A DNA stretch of 39,772 bases from an uncultured Clostridia bacterium (GTDB lineage: Bacteria; Bacillota; Clostridia; Christensenellales; Aristaeellaceae). Under the pieces are notes generated by a model. That model was not told where the DNA came from. It was given only the letters and a program-made list of their open reading frames with translations, and did no database searches. Position 1 is the first letter of the stretch, and the number at the start of each line of letters is the position of its first letter. The stretch is taken from the NCBI GenBank assembly GCA_937886445.1, contig CALGBY010000038.1, positions 1 to 39,772 of the forward strand. The letters run 5' to 3'. Of the stretch, positions 1-8,783 are shown piece after piece. The position numbers and the translations under genes are program-made.

Positions 1-133
1 AGGGCAAAACATGAGGCACCGTTCAGCGTGCTGACGAATTGTGCGGTATTGCCTTTAATCCATTCGTTTTCCGGAAGGAAAAAACATCACCGGATAAATA
101 TCCGGCAAAACGGGAGACACGGCGCCAAACAGA
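1..133. other. Left edge, no confident gene
   Basis: I see no supportable gene here. One forward frame stays open from base 1 to a stop at about 169, but it runs through the promoter at 134-162, has no start in view and reads unlike a conserved protein, so it may be chance. A short inverted repeat (CCGGATA at 90-96 and TATCCGG at 99-105) lies in the stretch; the nearest T-run for it is on the minus strand, so it does not look like a terminator for a forward gene entering from the left. Confidence 0.4.
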
Positions 134-162
134 ATGACAGAACCGTAAAGATATGCTATAAT
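134..162 (+). promoter_or_regulatory. Promoter of the ttcA-copA-rRNA modification operon
   Basis: ATGACA at 134-139 and TATAAT at 157-162 are separated by 17 bases, with a TG one base before the -10 (extended -10). This is a good vegetative sigma-A type match about 45 bases before the first start codon, and the only clear promoter for the five overlapping genes that follow. Confidence 0.75.
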
Positions 163-208
163 AAACTGTAAAAGTGTATGCGGACGGATTCCGCACCGGG
201 AGTGGGCA

Positions 209-1090
209 ATGAGCGAAAACGAGACAATGCTTATGAATGAAGGCAACGGAATGATCCGGGAGGCGGATGAGGTGATCCGCGCCAGCCGCAGTGTGCAGAG
301 AGATTTCAGAAAACCCATCTGGCGGGCGTTTCTTTCCGCTGTGAGGGATTACGGGCTGATCGAAGCGGGGGACAGGGTGGCCTGCTGCATTTCCGGCGGG
401 AAGGACAGCCTGCTTCTGGCGGTATGCCTGCGTGAACTGGCAAAATACTCCAATGTGCCGTTCAGTGTTGAATATCTGGCGATGGATCCCGGATATACAG
501 AGCAGAACCGTGCTCTCATGGAAAGCAACTGCCGTAAGCTGGGCTTCGCGCCGAAGATATTTGAAACAGAGATCTTCCGCGCGGTGGACAGTGTGGATAA
601 ATCACCCTGCCATGTGTGTGCCGCGATGCGCAGAGGATACCTGTACAAGGAAGCGCAGAAGCTTGGCTGCAATAAGATCGCCCTGGGGCATCATATGGAC
701 GACGCGGTGGAAACCATCCTGATGAGCCTTTTGTACGGCGGGGAGTACAAAACGATGATGCCGGAGGTCAATTCCGAAAACTGGCAGGGGATGAAGCTGA
801 TTCGCCCGCTGTATCTGGTGCGTGAAAAGGATATCATCGCGTGGAAGGAACAGATGGGGCTTGAAACACTGCGCTGCGCCTGCAAGGTGACAGCGGGAGA
901 TACAGGCGGAGGAGCCCGCGCGAGAGTAAAAAGGCTGATAGCGGAGCTTGAGAATGAGAATCCGGCCGTATTCGGCAATATCTTCCATTCCGCGGAGCAT
1001 GTGGATCTTTCCTATGTGCTGGGCTATTCTCTGCCCGGTGAAAAAGAAGTGCACTGTCAGTGCGAGGCAAAAAATGAAACAGAAATTTGA
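209..1090 (+). CDS. TtcA-like tRNA thiolation enzyme (PP-loop ATPase)
   Basis: A 293-residue member of the adenylating PP-loop ATPase family, most like TtcA, which makes 2-thiocytidine at position 32 of certain tRNAs. The PP-loop SGGKDS is at residues 62-67. A CxxC pair (C134, C137, in SPCHVC) and a later cysteine pair (C223, C225) match the positions where TtcA binds its iron-sulfur cluster. GHHMDD follows the first pair as in the family. The start has a GGGAG site 6-10 bases upstream. It opens an operon and its 3' end overlaps the copper ATPase start by 17 bases. The exact tRNA target is inferred from the family; a related thiolase of the same fold cannot be excluded. Confidence 0.82.
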   Translation: MSENETMLMNEGNGMIREADEVIRASRSVQRDFRKPIWRAFLSAVRDYGLIEAGDRVACCISGGKDSLLLAVCLRELAKYSNVPFSVEYLAMDPGYTEQNRALMESNCRKLGFAPKIFETEIFRAVDSVDKSPCHVCAAMRRGYLYKEAQKLGCNKIALGHHMDDAVETILMSLLYGGEYKTMMPEVNSENWQGMKLIRPLYLVREKDIIAWKEQMGLETLRCACKVTAGDTGGGARARVKRLIAELENENPAVFGNIFHSAEHVDLSYVLGYSLPGEKEVHCQCEAKNETEI

Positions 1091-3563
1091 TGTTAAGGGA
1101 ATGACCTGCGCCTCCTGCGCTGCCCATGTGGAAAAAGCGGCAAGGAAGGTTCCGGGCGTTGAAAACGCCTCTGTGAATCTGCTTGCGAACACGCTTACGG
1201 CAGAAGGAGAGTTTGATCCCGGGCAGATCGTATCGGAAGTGAAAAAAGCCGGATACGAAGCGTTTTTGCCGGGAAGCCGTCCTGCAGGGAATGAAAAAGA
1301 AAAAAACGCCGATGAAAAAGAGACGCGTACGCGTCTGATATGCGGGCTGTGTTTTCTTGTGCCGCTCATGTATCTTTCCATGGGCGGCATGCTCGGGCTG
1401 CCGCTGCCTTCCTTTATGACAGGAACGGAAAACGCGCTTGTGCATACCCTGTCGGTGTTTCTTGTGTTGTTGCCCATCCTTTATGTGAACCGTGTATACT
1501 ATCAGCGGGGGCTGAAGGCACTGTTTCACGCGGTGCCCAATATGGATTCGCTGGTGGCACTGGGTTCTCTTTCCGCGCTGCTTTACGGTGTGTTTTCCAT
1601 GCTGATGATGGCTTACGCGATGGGGCAGGGGGATATGGAGCGCGTAAACGCGCTGCATTCCCGGCTGTATTTTGAAGGCGCGGGTACCGTGCCTGTGCTG
1701 GTCACCGTGGGCAAGACACTGGAGGCCCGGGCGAAGGGAAAAACGGGAGAAGCAGTGGAAAAGCTGCGCCGGCTCGCGCCCGATACCGCGACGCTTGTAA
1801 GAGACGGGAAGGAAACGGAGGTGCCGCTCGGCTCGGTGCGGCCGGGTGATATCCTGCGGCTGCGCACGGGAGACCGTGTGGGAACGGACGGTACAATCGT
1901 TTCGGGACACTGCGCGGCCGATGAAAGCATGCTCACCGGTGAAAGCCTGCCTGCGGAAAAGCAGGAAGGAGACCGGCTTTCCGCAGGTACGACCGTTTTT
2001 TCGGGCAGTGTGCTGATGCGTACCGACCGTGTGGGAGAGGATACGGCACTGGCCGGCATCATACGCACCGTTACGGATGCCGCGGCTACCAAGCCGCCCA
2101 TCGCGAGGCTTGCGGACCGGATCGCGGGGATCTTTGTGCCCTGTGTGATCGCTGCCGCGATGATCACCCTCTGTATATGGCTGATCGCGGGAAGAGACAC
2201 GGGCTTCGCGCTTGAAAAGGCGGTGAGTGTGCTGGTGGTCTCATGCCCCTGCGCACTTGGTCTGGCAACGCCGGTCGCCGTTACGGTGGGCATCGGCAAG
2301 GGAGCGGAGAACGGCATTCTGTTCCGCTCGGCGGAGGCGGTGGAAACGGCCGGAAAGGCCAGATACGCGCTTTTGGACAAGACCGGTACCGTAACGGAGG
2401 GAAGACTTCGAATATCACGGATACTGGCGGACGCGGGCAGGGAAAGCGAATTGCTTTCTGCAGCCGCCGCGCTTGAAAAGGGAAGCACACATCCTGTGGC
2501 GAAGGCCATACTGGAATATGCCGGCGAAGCGCGGATAAGCGAAGCAGCGGATTTTCACGAGTATCCGGGGCTGGGCGTTAGCGGCAGGATCGGTACGGAA
2601 TACTGTCTGTGCGGAAATGAAAAGCTGATGCGGCAGCAGGAGATCGCGATCCCGCAACGCTTTTCCACTTCATCAGACGGCGAAACCGCCGTATATATCG
2701 CGAAGGGTGGGAAACTGCTGGGGGTGATCCTGCTTTCGGACGCCCTGCGTGCGGACAGCAGGGAGGCCGTGATGAAAATGAAGGAATACGGCCTCATCCC
2801 GGTGATGATCACCGGAGACCGCCGGGAGGCGGCGGAACGGATCGCCGCGCAGGCAGGGATCGAGCAGGTAATGAGCGGGGTGCTGCCGGAGGGCAAGGAG
2901 GAAAAGGTAAGGGAGCTGGAAAAGCAGGGTACGGTGCTGATGATCGGCGACGGAATCAATGATGCCCCGGCGCTTACGCGGGCGGATGTGGGAATGGCGA
3001 TCGGAAGAGGAAGCGATATTGCCGTGGACAGCGCCGATATCGTGCTCGCGCGTTCTTCCCTCACTGATGCCGTAACGGCTGTGCTGCTTTCAAGGGCGAT
3101 CATACGGAACATTCGGGAAAACCTTTTCTGGGCGTTTATCTATAATCTGATCTGCATCCCGCTCGCGGCGGGCGTGCTGGAAAGCGCGGGGATCTCCATG
3201 AATCCCATGCTGGCCAGCCTCGCGATGAGCCTGTCCAGCGTATGTGTGTGCCTGAACGCGCTGCGCCTGCGTTTCTTCAAAGCGGAACGGGCGGAGGCTG
3301 CCGTATGCTGCGCCGGGGCGGAGCCTGTAAAGCCGGAGGAGGGCATCCGTGTATCGCTGAAGGTAGAAGGGATGATGTGCTCTCACTGTACGGGCATGGT
3401 GGAAAAGATCCTGACCGACGCGGGAGCCCGGGATGTGAAGGTGACGCTGGAGGATCTTACCGCGCGCTTTACCGCTCCCGCCGGGATCGATAAGGATGAG
3501 ATCCTCAGGAGAATACGGGAGGAGGATTATGAGCCGGGTGAATGGAAGGAGGAAACAGCTTGA
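1074..3563 (+). CDS. copA: Copper-translocating P-type ATPase with HMA domains at both ends
   Basis: An 829-residue P1B-type ATPase that should pump Cu(I) out across the cytoplasmic membrane using ATP. Visible are an N-terminal metal-binding HMA domain (GMTCASC, C12 and C15), the TGES actuator loop (288-291), the CPC membrane metal site (C391-P-C393), the phosphorylation motif DKTGT (D435), an HP motif in the nucleotide domain and GDGIND near the hinge. A second HMA domain sits at the C terminus (GMMCSHC, C769 and C772), after the last membrane helices. The start at 1074 is chosen because the HMA domain begins there and GAGG lies 7 bases upstream; the open frame extends 42 codons further, inside the preceding gene, without homology. 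No CsoR or CopZ gene is adjacent. Confidence 0.95.
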   Translation: MKQKFDVKGMTCASCAAHVEKAARKVPGVENASVNLLANTLTAEGEFDPGQIVSEVKKAGYEAFLPGSRPAGNEKEKNADEKETRTRLICGLCFLVPLMYLSMGGMLGLPLPSFMTGTENALVHTLSVFLVLLPILYVNRVYYQRGLKALFHAVPNMDSLVALGSLSALLYGVFSMLMMAYAMGQGDMERVNALHSRLYFEGAGTVPVLVTVGKTLEARAKGKTGEAVEKLRRLAPDTATLVRDGKETEVPLGSVRPGDILRLRTGDRVGTDGTIVSGHCAADESMLTGESLPAEKQEGDRLSAGTTVFSGSVLMRTDRVGEDTALAGIIRTVTDAAATKPPIARLADRIAGIFVPCVIAAAMITLCIWLIAGRDTGFALEKAVSVLVVSCPCALGLATPVAVTVGIGKGAENGILFRSAEAVETAGKARYALLDKTGTVTEGRLRISRILADAGRESELLSAAAALEKGSTHPVAKAILEYAGEARISEAADFHEYPGLGVSGRIGTEYCLCGNEKLMRQQEIAIPQRFSTSSDGETAVYIAKGGKLLGVILLSDALRADSREAVMKMKEYGLIPVMITGDRREAAERIAAQAGIEQVMSGVLPEGKEEKVRELEKQGTVLMIGDGINDAPALTRADVGMAIGRGSDIAVDSADIVLARSSLTDAVTAVLLSRAIIRNIRENLFWAFIYNLICIPLAAGVLESAGISMNPMLASLAMSLSSVCVCLNALRLRFFKAERAEAAVCCAGAEPVKPEEGIRVSLKVEGMMCSHCTGMVEKILTDAGARDVKVTLEDLTARFTAPAGIDKDEILRRIREEDYEPGEWKEETA

Positions 3564-4531
3564 AAACCACATTTGAAAAAAACAGCCCCGTTACACTGAC
3601 GGCACTCAGGATGATGAAGAAGCACGCGGCGGAGCTTTTATGGCACCTGCCCCTGCAGCTTCTTTCGCGTGTGCCTCTGTATGTATGCCTGTTTTTTACC
3701 GCGCGGGCGCTGCTTGCCGCGAAGCCCGATATGGCCGGAACGGCCGTGTTCGGCGCGCTTTCGCTGCTGCTTTTCCTACTTGTCGTGCTGCCCGCCCGCT
3801 TTGCCTTCGGCGAGGCGCTGCGCCTGATGGCGGACGAGGAGGAGGACTGTACATCGGAAAAACCCGATCTGAGAAGGGAGATCCGTTTTCTGCCCTACAA
3901 ATTTGCCCGCTGGCCGCTTTATATCAAATGCTCCCTGAAGCGCGCCCTCGGAGGGCTGCCGGCACTGCCCTGGGCCATACTGATGGCGGCGGTCATCCTC
4001 TATATGCGTTTTCTGCTGGGAGATACCCTTCCCTATAACGAAGCCGGACATATCGTGCGCGGGATCGCGAAATGGCTGCTGGGTGGCGATGCCGGCTCCA
4101 AGGTGCTGAACACCGCGGGGATCGCCCTGCGTCTTGCAGGGGTCTTTCTGTGCTGGCTGTTTGCTCTGCTTGGCTGGCAGCGTTATCACGGCGCGGAATA
4201 CCTTGTGCCGGACTGGGAAAAGCAAAGGCCGATTGGCGGTACATCGCGCGTGTACACGGCCGTGACGAACGCGCTTTACTGCCTGGTAAGCCTGCTGCCC
4301 GCGGCGTACGCGGTATACAGATATTATGTTCCCTTCTTTGCGGACGCGGAGGATATTTACGGCCTGCTGCAGGCGCTTTTCGATGTGCTTTTTAACGATG
4401 TATCGGCCGGGATGATCCTGCAGGCCGCACTGTGCCTTTTGCTGGTATGGCTGCCTGTGCGCCTGCTGAGAAGGACGCGTGCCGCGGTAAGCGTGAGCAG
4501 GGAGGAGGAACGGCTGCGCAATGCGACTTGA
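3560..4531 (+). CDS. Polytopic membrane protein of unknown function
   Basis: A 323-residue protein I do not recognise. It has about six hydrophobic segments (near residues 31-51, 60-82, 133-150, 182-203, 236-256 and 285-305), with a charged acidic and basic loop after the second and an arginine-rich C terminus. I prefer the TTG start at 3560: it overlaps the TGA of copA and has GGAGG at 3548-3552, seven bases upstream. An ATG at 3542 would add six residues but has no such site. Its 3' end overlaps the pseudouridine synthase gene by 11 bases, so it is translated as part of the operon. Position next to copA does not by itself show a role in metal handling. Confidence 0.75.
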   Translation: MKTTFEKNSPVTLTALRMMKKHAAELLWHLPLQLLSRVPLYVCLFFTARALLAAKPDMAGTAVFGALSLLLFLLVVLPARFAFGEALRLMADEEEDCTSEKPDLRREIRFLPYKFARWPLYIKCSLKRALGGLPALPWAILMAAVILYMRFLLGDTLPYNEAGHIVRGIAKWLLGGDAGSKVLNTAGIALRLAGVFLCWLFALLGWQRYHGAEYLVPDWEKQRPIGGTSRVYTAVTNALYCLVSLLPAAYAVYRYYVPFFADAEDIYGLLQALFDVLFNDVSAGMILQAALCLLLVWLPVRLLRRTRAAVSVSREEERLRNAT

Positions 4532-5228
4532 CAAGCTGCTCTCCGCGCTGAATGTATGCACGCGCTCCCAGTGCCGCAGAATGCTGGGAAGCGTGACCGT
4601 GAACGGGCAGAGGCCGCGCTCCGCGGATATGGATGTAAAGGAGAGCGATGTGATCCTTGTGCGCGGTGAAAGGCTGGATACCCGTCTTTCCAGATGCCTT
4701 GTGATGAACAAGCCTGCCGGAGTGCTTACCGCGGCGGAGGACGGGAAAAGCCGTACGGTGATGGATCTGCTGCCCCCTGTATACCGTTCTCTTGAGTGCA
4801 TGCCGGTAGGCAGGCTGGATAAGGATACCACCGGGGTGCTTTTGTTTACCACCGATGGGCAGCTTGCGCACCGCCTGATCAGCCCCAAAAATGAAGTATC
4901 CAAGGTGTATACCGCAAAGGTGGACGGGGTACTGGACGAAAGCGATATACGTGCCTTCGCGGAGGGAATCCATTTTAAGGATTTTACCGCTCTTCCGGCA
5001 AAGCTGGAGATCCTTTCTCCCGATACCGGCCGTGTGACCGTGTATGAGGGCAAGTATCATCAGGTAAAAAGGATGTTTCAGAGCAGGGGCAAGCCCGTGC
5101 TGACGCTGCGCAGGGATCGCTTCGGGCCGTTCTGCACGGAGGACGGGCTGCCTGAGGGCGCTTTCAGAGAACTGGATGAGGAGGAATGCCGGCTTTTGTA
5201 CAGTACAGCCGGTATGGAAATGAAATGA
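4521..5228 (+). CDS. RsuA-family rRNA pseudouridine synthase
   Basis: A 235-residue RsuA/RluB/RluE-type pseudouridine synthase acting on ribosomal RNA. An S4 RNA-binding domain occupies about residues 1-50 (MRLDKLLSAL onward). The catalytic domain carries GRLDKDTTGVLLFTTDG, in which D100 is the expected catalytic aspartate. The length matches E. coli RsuA, so 16S rRNA position 516 is the likely target, but members of this family differ in target and sequence alone does not settle it. It overlaps the upstream gene by 11 bases and the downstream methyltransferase by 4 (ATGA), which suggests coupled translation of two rRNA modification enzymes. Confidence 0.9.
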   Translation: MRLDKLLSALNVCTRSQCRRMLGSVTVNGQRPRSADMDVKESDVILVRGERLDTRLSRCLVMNKPAGVLTAAEDGKSRTVMDLLPPVYRSLECMPVGRLDKDTTGVLLFTTDGQLAHRLISPKNEVSKVYTAKVDGVLDESDIRAFAEGIHFKDFTALPAKLEILSPDTGRVTVYEGKYHQVKRMFQSRGKPVLTLRRDRFGPFCTEDGLPEGAFRELDEEECRLLYSTAGMEMK

Positions 5229-5830
5229 GCGAGCATTATTATACTTCCCTTCCCACTTCCGCCTCACATATAAGGGAATTCAGCTTTACCTACAGGGAAG
5301 AGCGGATCCTTTTTGAAACGGATAACGGCGTTTTTTCAAAAAACGAGGTGGACGCGGGAAGCGCGGTGCTGCTGAACGCGCTGCCTGAGGAAATGGAAGG
5401 AACGCTGCTTGATATCGGCTGCGGCTGGGGCGCGATGGGAGTGTCTCTGGGGAAAAAATATCCGGCGCTTTCGGTAACGATGGCGGATGTGAATGAGCGC
5501 GCGCTGGAGCTGTGCCGCAGAAACGCCGAAAAAAACGGCGTGAAGGCCGAGATCCTTGTATCCGACGCGTGCGCGGCAGTGGAGGGCAGCTTCAGCCATG
5601 TGATCACCAACCCGCCCATCCGTGCCGGAAAACAGGTGATCTACCGTTTTTTCAGTGAGGCTGCCGGGCATCTTGCACCGGGCGGCGCGCTGTACGCGGT
5701 GATCCGCAAGCAGCAGGGAGCCCCCAGCGCGATCAGGTATATGCAGACGCTGTATGCCGAGGTCTCCGTGATCGAAAGAAGCGGCGGATACTGGGTGATC
5801 AGGTGCCGTGAACCGCTTGAGCACACTTGA
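5225..5830 (+). CDS. RsmC/YbxB-like 16S rRNA guanine methyltransferase
   Basis: A 201-residue class I SAM-dependent methyltransferase of the small, single-domain RsmC type (YbxB-like in Firmicutes), expected to make N2-methylguanosine in 16S rRNA. Motif I is DIGCGWGAMG; the catalytic-loop motif NPPIRAGK is characteristic of this family, and the expected FFSEAAGHLAPGG helix follows. I start at the ATG at 5225, which overlaps the rsuA-like stop as ATGA; the open frame continues 13 codons upstream into that gene. Last gene of the operon; no terminator is evident just after it. Confidence 0.88.
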   Translation: MSEHYYTSLPTSASHIREFSFTYREERILFETDNGVFSKNEVDAGSAVLLNALPEEMEGTLLDIGCGWGAMGVSLGKKYPALSVTMADVNERALELCRRNAEKNGVKAEILVSDACAAVEGSFSHVITNPPIRAGKQVIYRFFSEAAGHLAPGGALYAVIRKQQGAPSAIRYMQTLYAEVSVIERSGGYWVIRCREPLEHT

Positions 5831-5855
5831 CAAAAGACACATAATTTGGCAAAAT
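5827..5855 (+). promoter_or_regulatory. Candidate promoter of the pepV-manA group
   Basis: A perfect TTGACA at 5827-5832 overlaps the end of the methyltransferase gene; 17 bases later is CAAAAT (5850-5855), a moderate -10. Between it and pepV lies a palindromic stretch (TTCCGGC at 5878-5884 and GCCGGAA at 5887-5893) that could fold in the leader. The -10 is imperfect, so the call is tentative. Confidence 0.5.
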
Positions 5856-5920
5856 ACGCATGTAGAATAAAAAAGCTTTCCGGCCTGCCGGAACGCGGAT
5901 AAGAAAAGAGGCAATGCAAT

Positions 5921-7303
5921 ATGGCCACAGAACAGCAGAAAAAGAAGGTAGAAGAACTGCTGAGCGCATATGAAGGTGAAATGGTCGCCACCCTGCAGAA
6001 ATGGGTGCGTATCCCCAGCGTGATGGGCGAGGCCGCGGAAGGCGCGCCTTACGGAAAGGATGTGCGCCGCATGCTGGACGCGGCGATCGGGGATCTTGAC
6101 GCAATGGGCTTTGAAACGGGGATCTGTGACGGTCATGCCGGCTACGCGGATCTCGGAACAGGGGATGCAAGAGACGCGCTGGCTGTGCTGGCGCATCTGG
6201 ATGTGGTGCCGGAGGGCACCGGCTGGGACGGAGATCCCTATTCCGGCGATGTGAAGGACGGAAAGATCTACGGCCGCGGTACCAGCGATGACAAGGGCCC
6301 CGCGGTGGCGGCGGTCTACGCGATGAAGGCCGTAAAGGAGGCCGGTATCCCGCTCAGGAGGAAGGTAAGGCTGATCCTGGGCTGCAATGAGGAAGTGGGC
6401 GGCGGCGAGGATCTGGAGTATTTCGCGTCCCATGCCGTGATGCCGCGCTGCGGTTTTTCCCCGGATGCCACCTATCCCGTGATCAATATCGAAAAGGGCG
6501 GGCTGCATCTGTGCCTTTCCGGCAGCACGGAAAACGAGGGACTCAATGTGATTCGCATCCATGCCGGTACCCGGGCTAATGTGATCCCCGGCGAGGCCGA
6601 GGCGCTGGTTGAAAAGAAGGCCGGCATAGCGGAAAAGATCACCGTGGCCGCGCTGCCGTTCCCTGTGACCGTAAAGGAAACAGATGAGGGAACTGCGATC
6701 TCCACCGTGGGCAAGCTTGGCCATGCCGCCATGCCCGATCAGGCGAAGAACGCGATCGGGCAGCTGATGCTGGCGCTCAAGGCCGCCGGTGTGAAGGGCG
6801 CGATCGAGACGGTGGCTGATGTGATCGGCACCTCCTCGGACGGTAAAGGACTGGGCATTGCCGTGCGCGATGAGCTGTCCGGAGCTCTGACCGCCTCCAT
6901 GGATATTTTCAATGTTGAAAACGGCCGGTTTGACGCGGTGATCGATGTGCGCTTCCCGCTTTGCGCCGGTCAGGATGAGCTGGTCTATATGGCAAAGCAG
7001 TCTCTTCCCGGCATCAGCGTGACCGTGAAGGCCGCTCGCGGTGGCCATTATGTGAGCGAGAAGAGCGAGCTGGTCAGAGGCCTGCTGAAGGCCTATGAAG
7101 ACGCGACGGGGCTGAAGGGCTACACTGTCGCCATCGGCGGCGGTACCTATGCCCACTATATGGAAGAGGGCGTCGCCTTCGGTGCCACCTTCCCCGATGA
7201 GCCCGATATGGCGCATCAGGCCAATGAATATATGTCACTTGAGACCCTGTACAGAAATATGCGTATTTTCGCGAATACGATCATTGAGCTTGCTGCCGAA
7301 TGA
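5921..7303 (+). CDS. pepV: M20-family metallopeptidase, PepV-like dipeptidase
   Basis: A 460-residue cytosolic dipeptidase of the M20A family (PepV/Sapep group) that hydrolyses dipeptides with two zinc ions. The metal and catalytic motifs are in order: AHLDVVPEG (metal His and catalytic Asp), GRGTSDDKGP (bridging Asp), NEEVGGGED (catalytic Glu and metal Glu) and, near the C terminus, GGGTYAHYM with the last metal His. A lid or dimerisation domain lies in the middle, as in PepV. Length is typical. RBS-like AAGAGG precedes the ATG. It leads a short operon with the DUF1667 gene 20 bases downstream. Confidence 0.92.
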   Translation: MATEQQKKKVEELLSAYEGEMVATLQKWVRIPSVMGEAAEGAPYGKDVRRMLDAAIGDLDAMGFETGICDGHAGYADLGTGDARDALAVLAHLDVVPEGTGWDGDPYSGDVKDGKIYGRGTSDDKGPAVAAVYAMKAVKEAGIPLRRKVRLILGCNEEVGGGEDLEYFASHAVMPRCGFSPDATYPVINIEKGGLHLCLSGSTENEGLNVIRIHAGTRANVIPGEAEALVEKKAGIAEKITVAALPFPVTVKETDEGTAISTVGKLGHAAMPDQAKNAIGQLMLALKAAGVKGAIETVADVIGTSSDGKGLGIAVRDELSGALTASMDIFNVENGRFDAVIDVRFPLCAGQDELVYMAKQSLPGISVTVKAARGGHYVSEKSELVRGLLKAYEDATGLKGYTVAIGGGTYAHYMEEGVAFGATFPDEPDMAHQANEYMSLETLYRNMRIFANTIIELAAE

Positions 7304-7323
7304 CAGCGGAAAAGGAGATAAAT

Positions 7324-7677
7324 ATGACCCGTACCGTTACCTGCATCAATTGTCCGATGGGCTGTCGGGTGGAGGCTGAAATCGAAAACGGCGAAGTAGT
7401 GAGCGTGAAGGGAAACAACTGCAAGCGCGGAGAGACCTATGCCCGTCAGGAGTGTGTGCGTCCCATGCGCATGGTCACCGCGGCGCTCGCGGTGGAAGGC
7501 AGCGCCACACCGCTCAGCGTGAAAACGGCGTCTCCCGTTCCCAAGGAAATGATCGCGGAATGCATGAAGGAGATCGGCAGCGCAAAGGTGGTATTGCCCG
7601 TCAAAATCGGCGATACCGTAGTGGAAAATGTGTGCGGGACCGGTGTGAATGTGATCGCCACCCGTTCTCTTGAATGA
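7324..7677 (+). CDS. DUF1667 small cysteine protein
   Basis: A 117-residue protein with CxxC-type clusters: CINCPMGC near the N terminus, then GNNCKRGETYARQEC. This matches DUF1667, a small family usually encoded beside glycerol-3-phosphate-dehydrogenase-like and NAD(P)/FAD-dependent oxidoreductases, where it is thought to be a small redox or metal-cluster partner. The start at 7324 is favoured over an ATG at 7300 because AAGGAG sits about 8 bases before it. Here it stands between a dipeptidase and mannose-6-phosphate isomerase, with neither oxidoreductase in the window. Function is not established. Confidence 0.82.
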   Translation: MTRTVTCINCPMGCRVEAEIENGEVVSVKGNNCKRGETYARQECVRPMRMVTAALAVEGSATPLSVKTASPVPKEMIAECMKEIGSAKVVLPVKIGDTVVENVCGTGVNVIATRSLE

Positions 7678-7754
7678 GGGGGAAAGTTTGAAAAATGTGT
7701 TCGGCAATTTTTCAAACAGACATCGGTGCTTCATCCGGGGGGCGGGCCATAAAG

Positions 7755-8714
7755 ATGATGACCGGGCTTGCACCGATCCCCATGCATCCCGCCTACCGCT
7801 CCGGCAGCGCGACGCCCTGGGGCGGCAGCGGGCTGAGGGAATACTTCGACAAGGATATCCCCGATGCGTGCACCGGGGAGGCACTGGAATGCAGCTGTAT
7901 ACCGGGTCTGAACAGTACGGATGACCGCGGTACACCGCTTTCTTCGCTTATTTCCACGCTGGGAGAACGGCTGACCGGTACAGCGGTGAAGGGGGAGTTT
8001 CCGCTTCTGCTGAAACTGCTGTGCGCGAAGGACCGGCTGAGTGTTCAGGTGCATCCGGATGACGCCTACGCGCGTGAACATGAAAACAAACTCGGAAAAA
8101 CGGAGGCATGGATCATTCTGCATGCCGAGGAGGGCGCGTCCATCGTATACGGCGTAAAGGAAGGCACCACGAGAGAACAGCTGCGCGAGGCTTCTGAGAA
8201 GGGAAAAGAGATCGAGCAGCTGCTCAGGCATGTGCCGGTCAGGGCAGGCGAGGTATATTATATCCCCGCCGGAACGGTACACGCGATCGGCAGCGGCATC
8301 GTGCTTTATGAGATCCAGCAGTCCAGCGATGTGACCTACCGTTTTTACGACTGGGACAGGACGGACAGCCAGGGGAGAAAAAGGCAATTGCATACCCGGG
8401 ATGCCGTTGCGGTTACGGATGTAACGCTTTCCGGCTTTGCCGCTGTGCCTGTTGAGCTTGGCCCCGGACGCTGCAGGCTGCTTAAAAACGAACACTTTAC
8501 CGTGGAACGCTGGGACAGCAGGACGGGCGTGATCAAAAAGGATCTGCGCCGTTTCCGCATCCTGACGGCGCTCGGAGAAACGCGTCTTAGCTGGGAAGGC
8601 GGCTCAATGCAGCTTACCGCGGGGCAGACGGTGCTGATCCCCGCCGATACCGCGGAGCTGACGGTATCCACCGTGCAGCTGCTGCTCTCCATGCCGTCCG
8701 CGGAGGATGACTGA
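7755..8714 (+). CDS. manA: Mannose-6-phosphate isomerase, class I
   Basis: A 319-residue zinc-dependent isomerase of the short Bacillus type, converting fructose-6-phosphate and mannose-6-phosphate. The cupin metal site is visible as LSVQVHPDD (Gln and His ligands), KTEAW (Glu ligand) and IPAGTVHAIGSG (His ligand), followed by the YEIQQSSDVTYRFYDWDR signature. I start at the ATG pair at 7755/7758 because homology begins there (HPAYR..TPWGG, equivalent to the usual KxxxWGG region) and a G-rich site precedes it. An ATG at 7695 would add 20 unconserved residues. Likely feeds mannose sugars into glycolysis or supplies mannose-6-phosphate for glycans. Confidence 0.92.
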   Translation: MMTGLAPIPMHPAYRSGSATPWGGSGLREYFDKDIPDACTGEALECSCIPGLNSTDDRGTPLSSLISTLGERLTGTAVKGEFPLLLKLLCAKDRLSVQVHPDDAYAREHENKLGKTEAWIILHAEEGASIVYGVKEGTTREQLREASEKGKEIEQLLRHVPVRAGEVYYIPAGTVHAIGSGIVLYEIQQSSDVTYRFYDWDRTDSQGRKRQLHTRDAVAVTDVTLSGFAAVPVELGPGRCRLLKNEHFTVERWDSRTGVIKKDLRRFRILTALGETRLSWEGGSMQLTAGQTVLIPADTAELTVSTVQLLLSMPSAEDD

Positions 8715-8728
8715 CCAATAAGAAACGC

Positions 8729-8755
8729 GCGGCGCCCGCAAAGGCGCCGCTTTGT
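8729..8755 (+). terminator. Terminator after manA
   Basis: Perfect 8-base arms GCGGCGCC (8729-8736) and GGCGCCGC (8743-8750) with a six-base loop, followed by TTTGT. The stem is strong but the T-run is short, so some readthrough into murB is possible. No good promoter is visible between this hairpin and murB. Confidence 0.7.
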
Positions 8756-8783
8756 ATACTGATTCGGATCCGGAGGGATAGAT

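Noticed and set aside
5878..5893. Palindrome before pepV as a terminator of the preceding operon
   Set aside because: The T-run that would make it a terminator is on the minus strand, where no gene reads toward it; for the forward operon there is no T-run.
5336..7216. A 626-codon open frame on the minus strand
   Set aside because: It lies wholly antisense to the rsmC-like and pepV genes, whose motifs are unmistakable. Long antisense frames are expected in GC-rich coding DNA, and this one has a His/Arg/Gln-rich composition without any recognisable motif.
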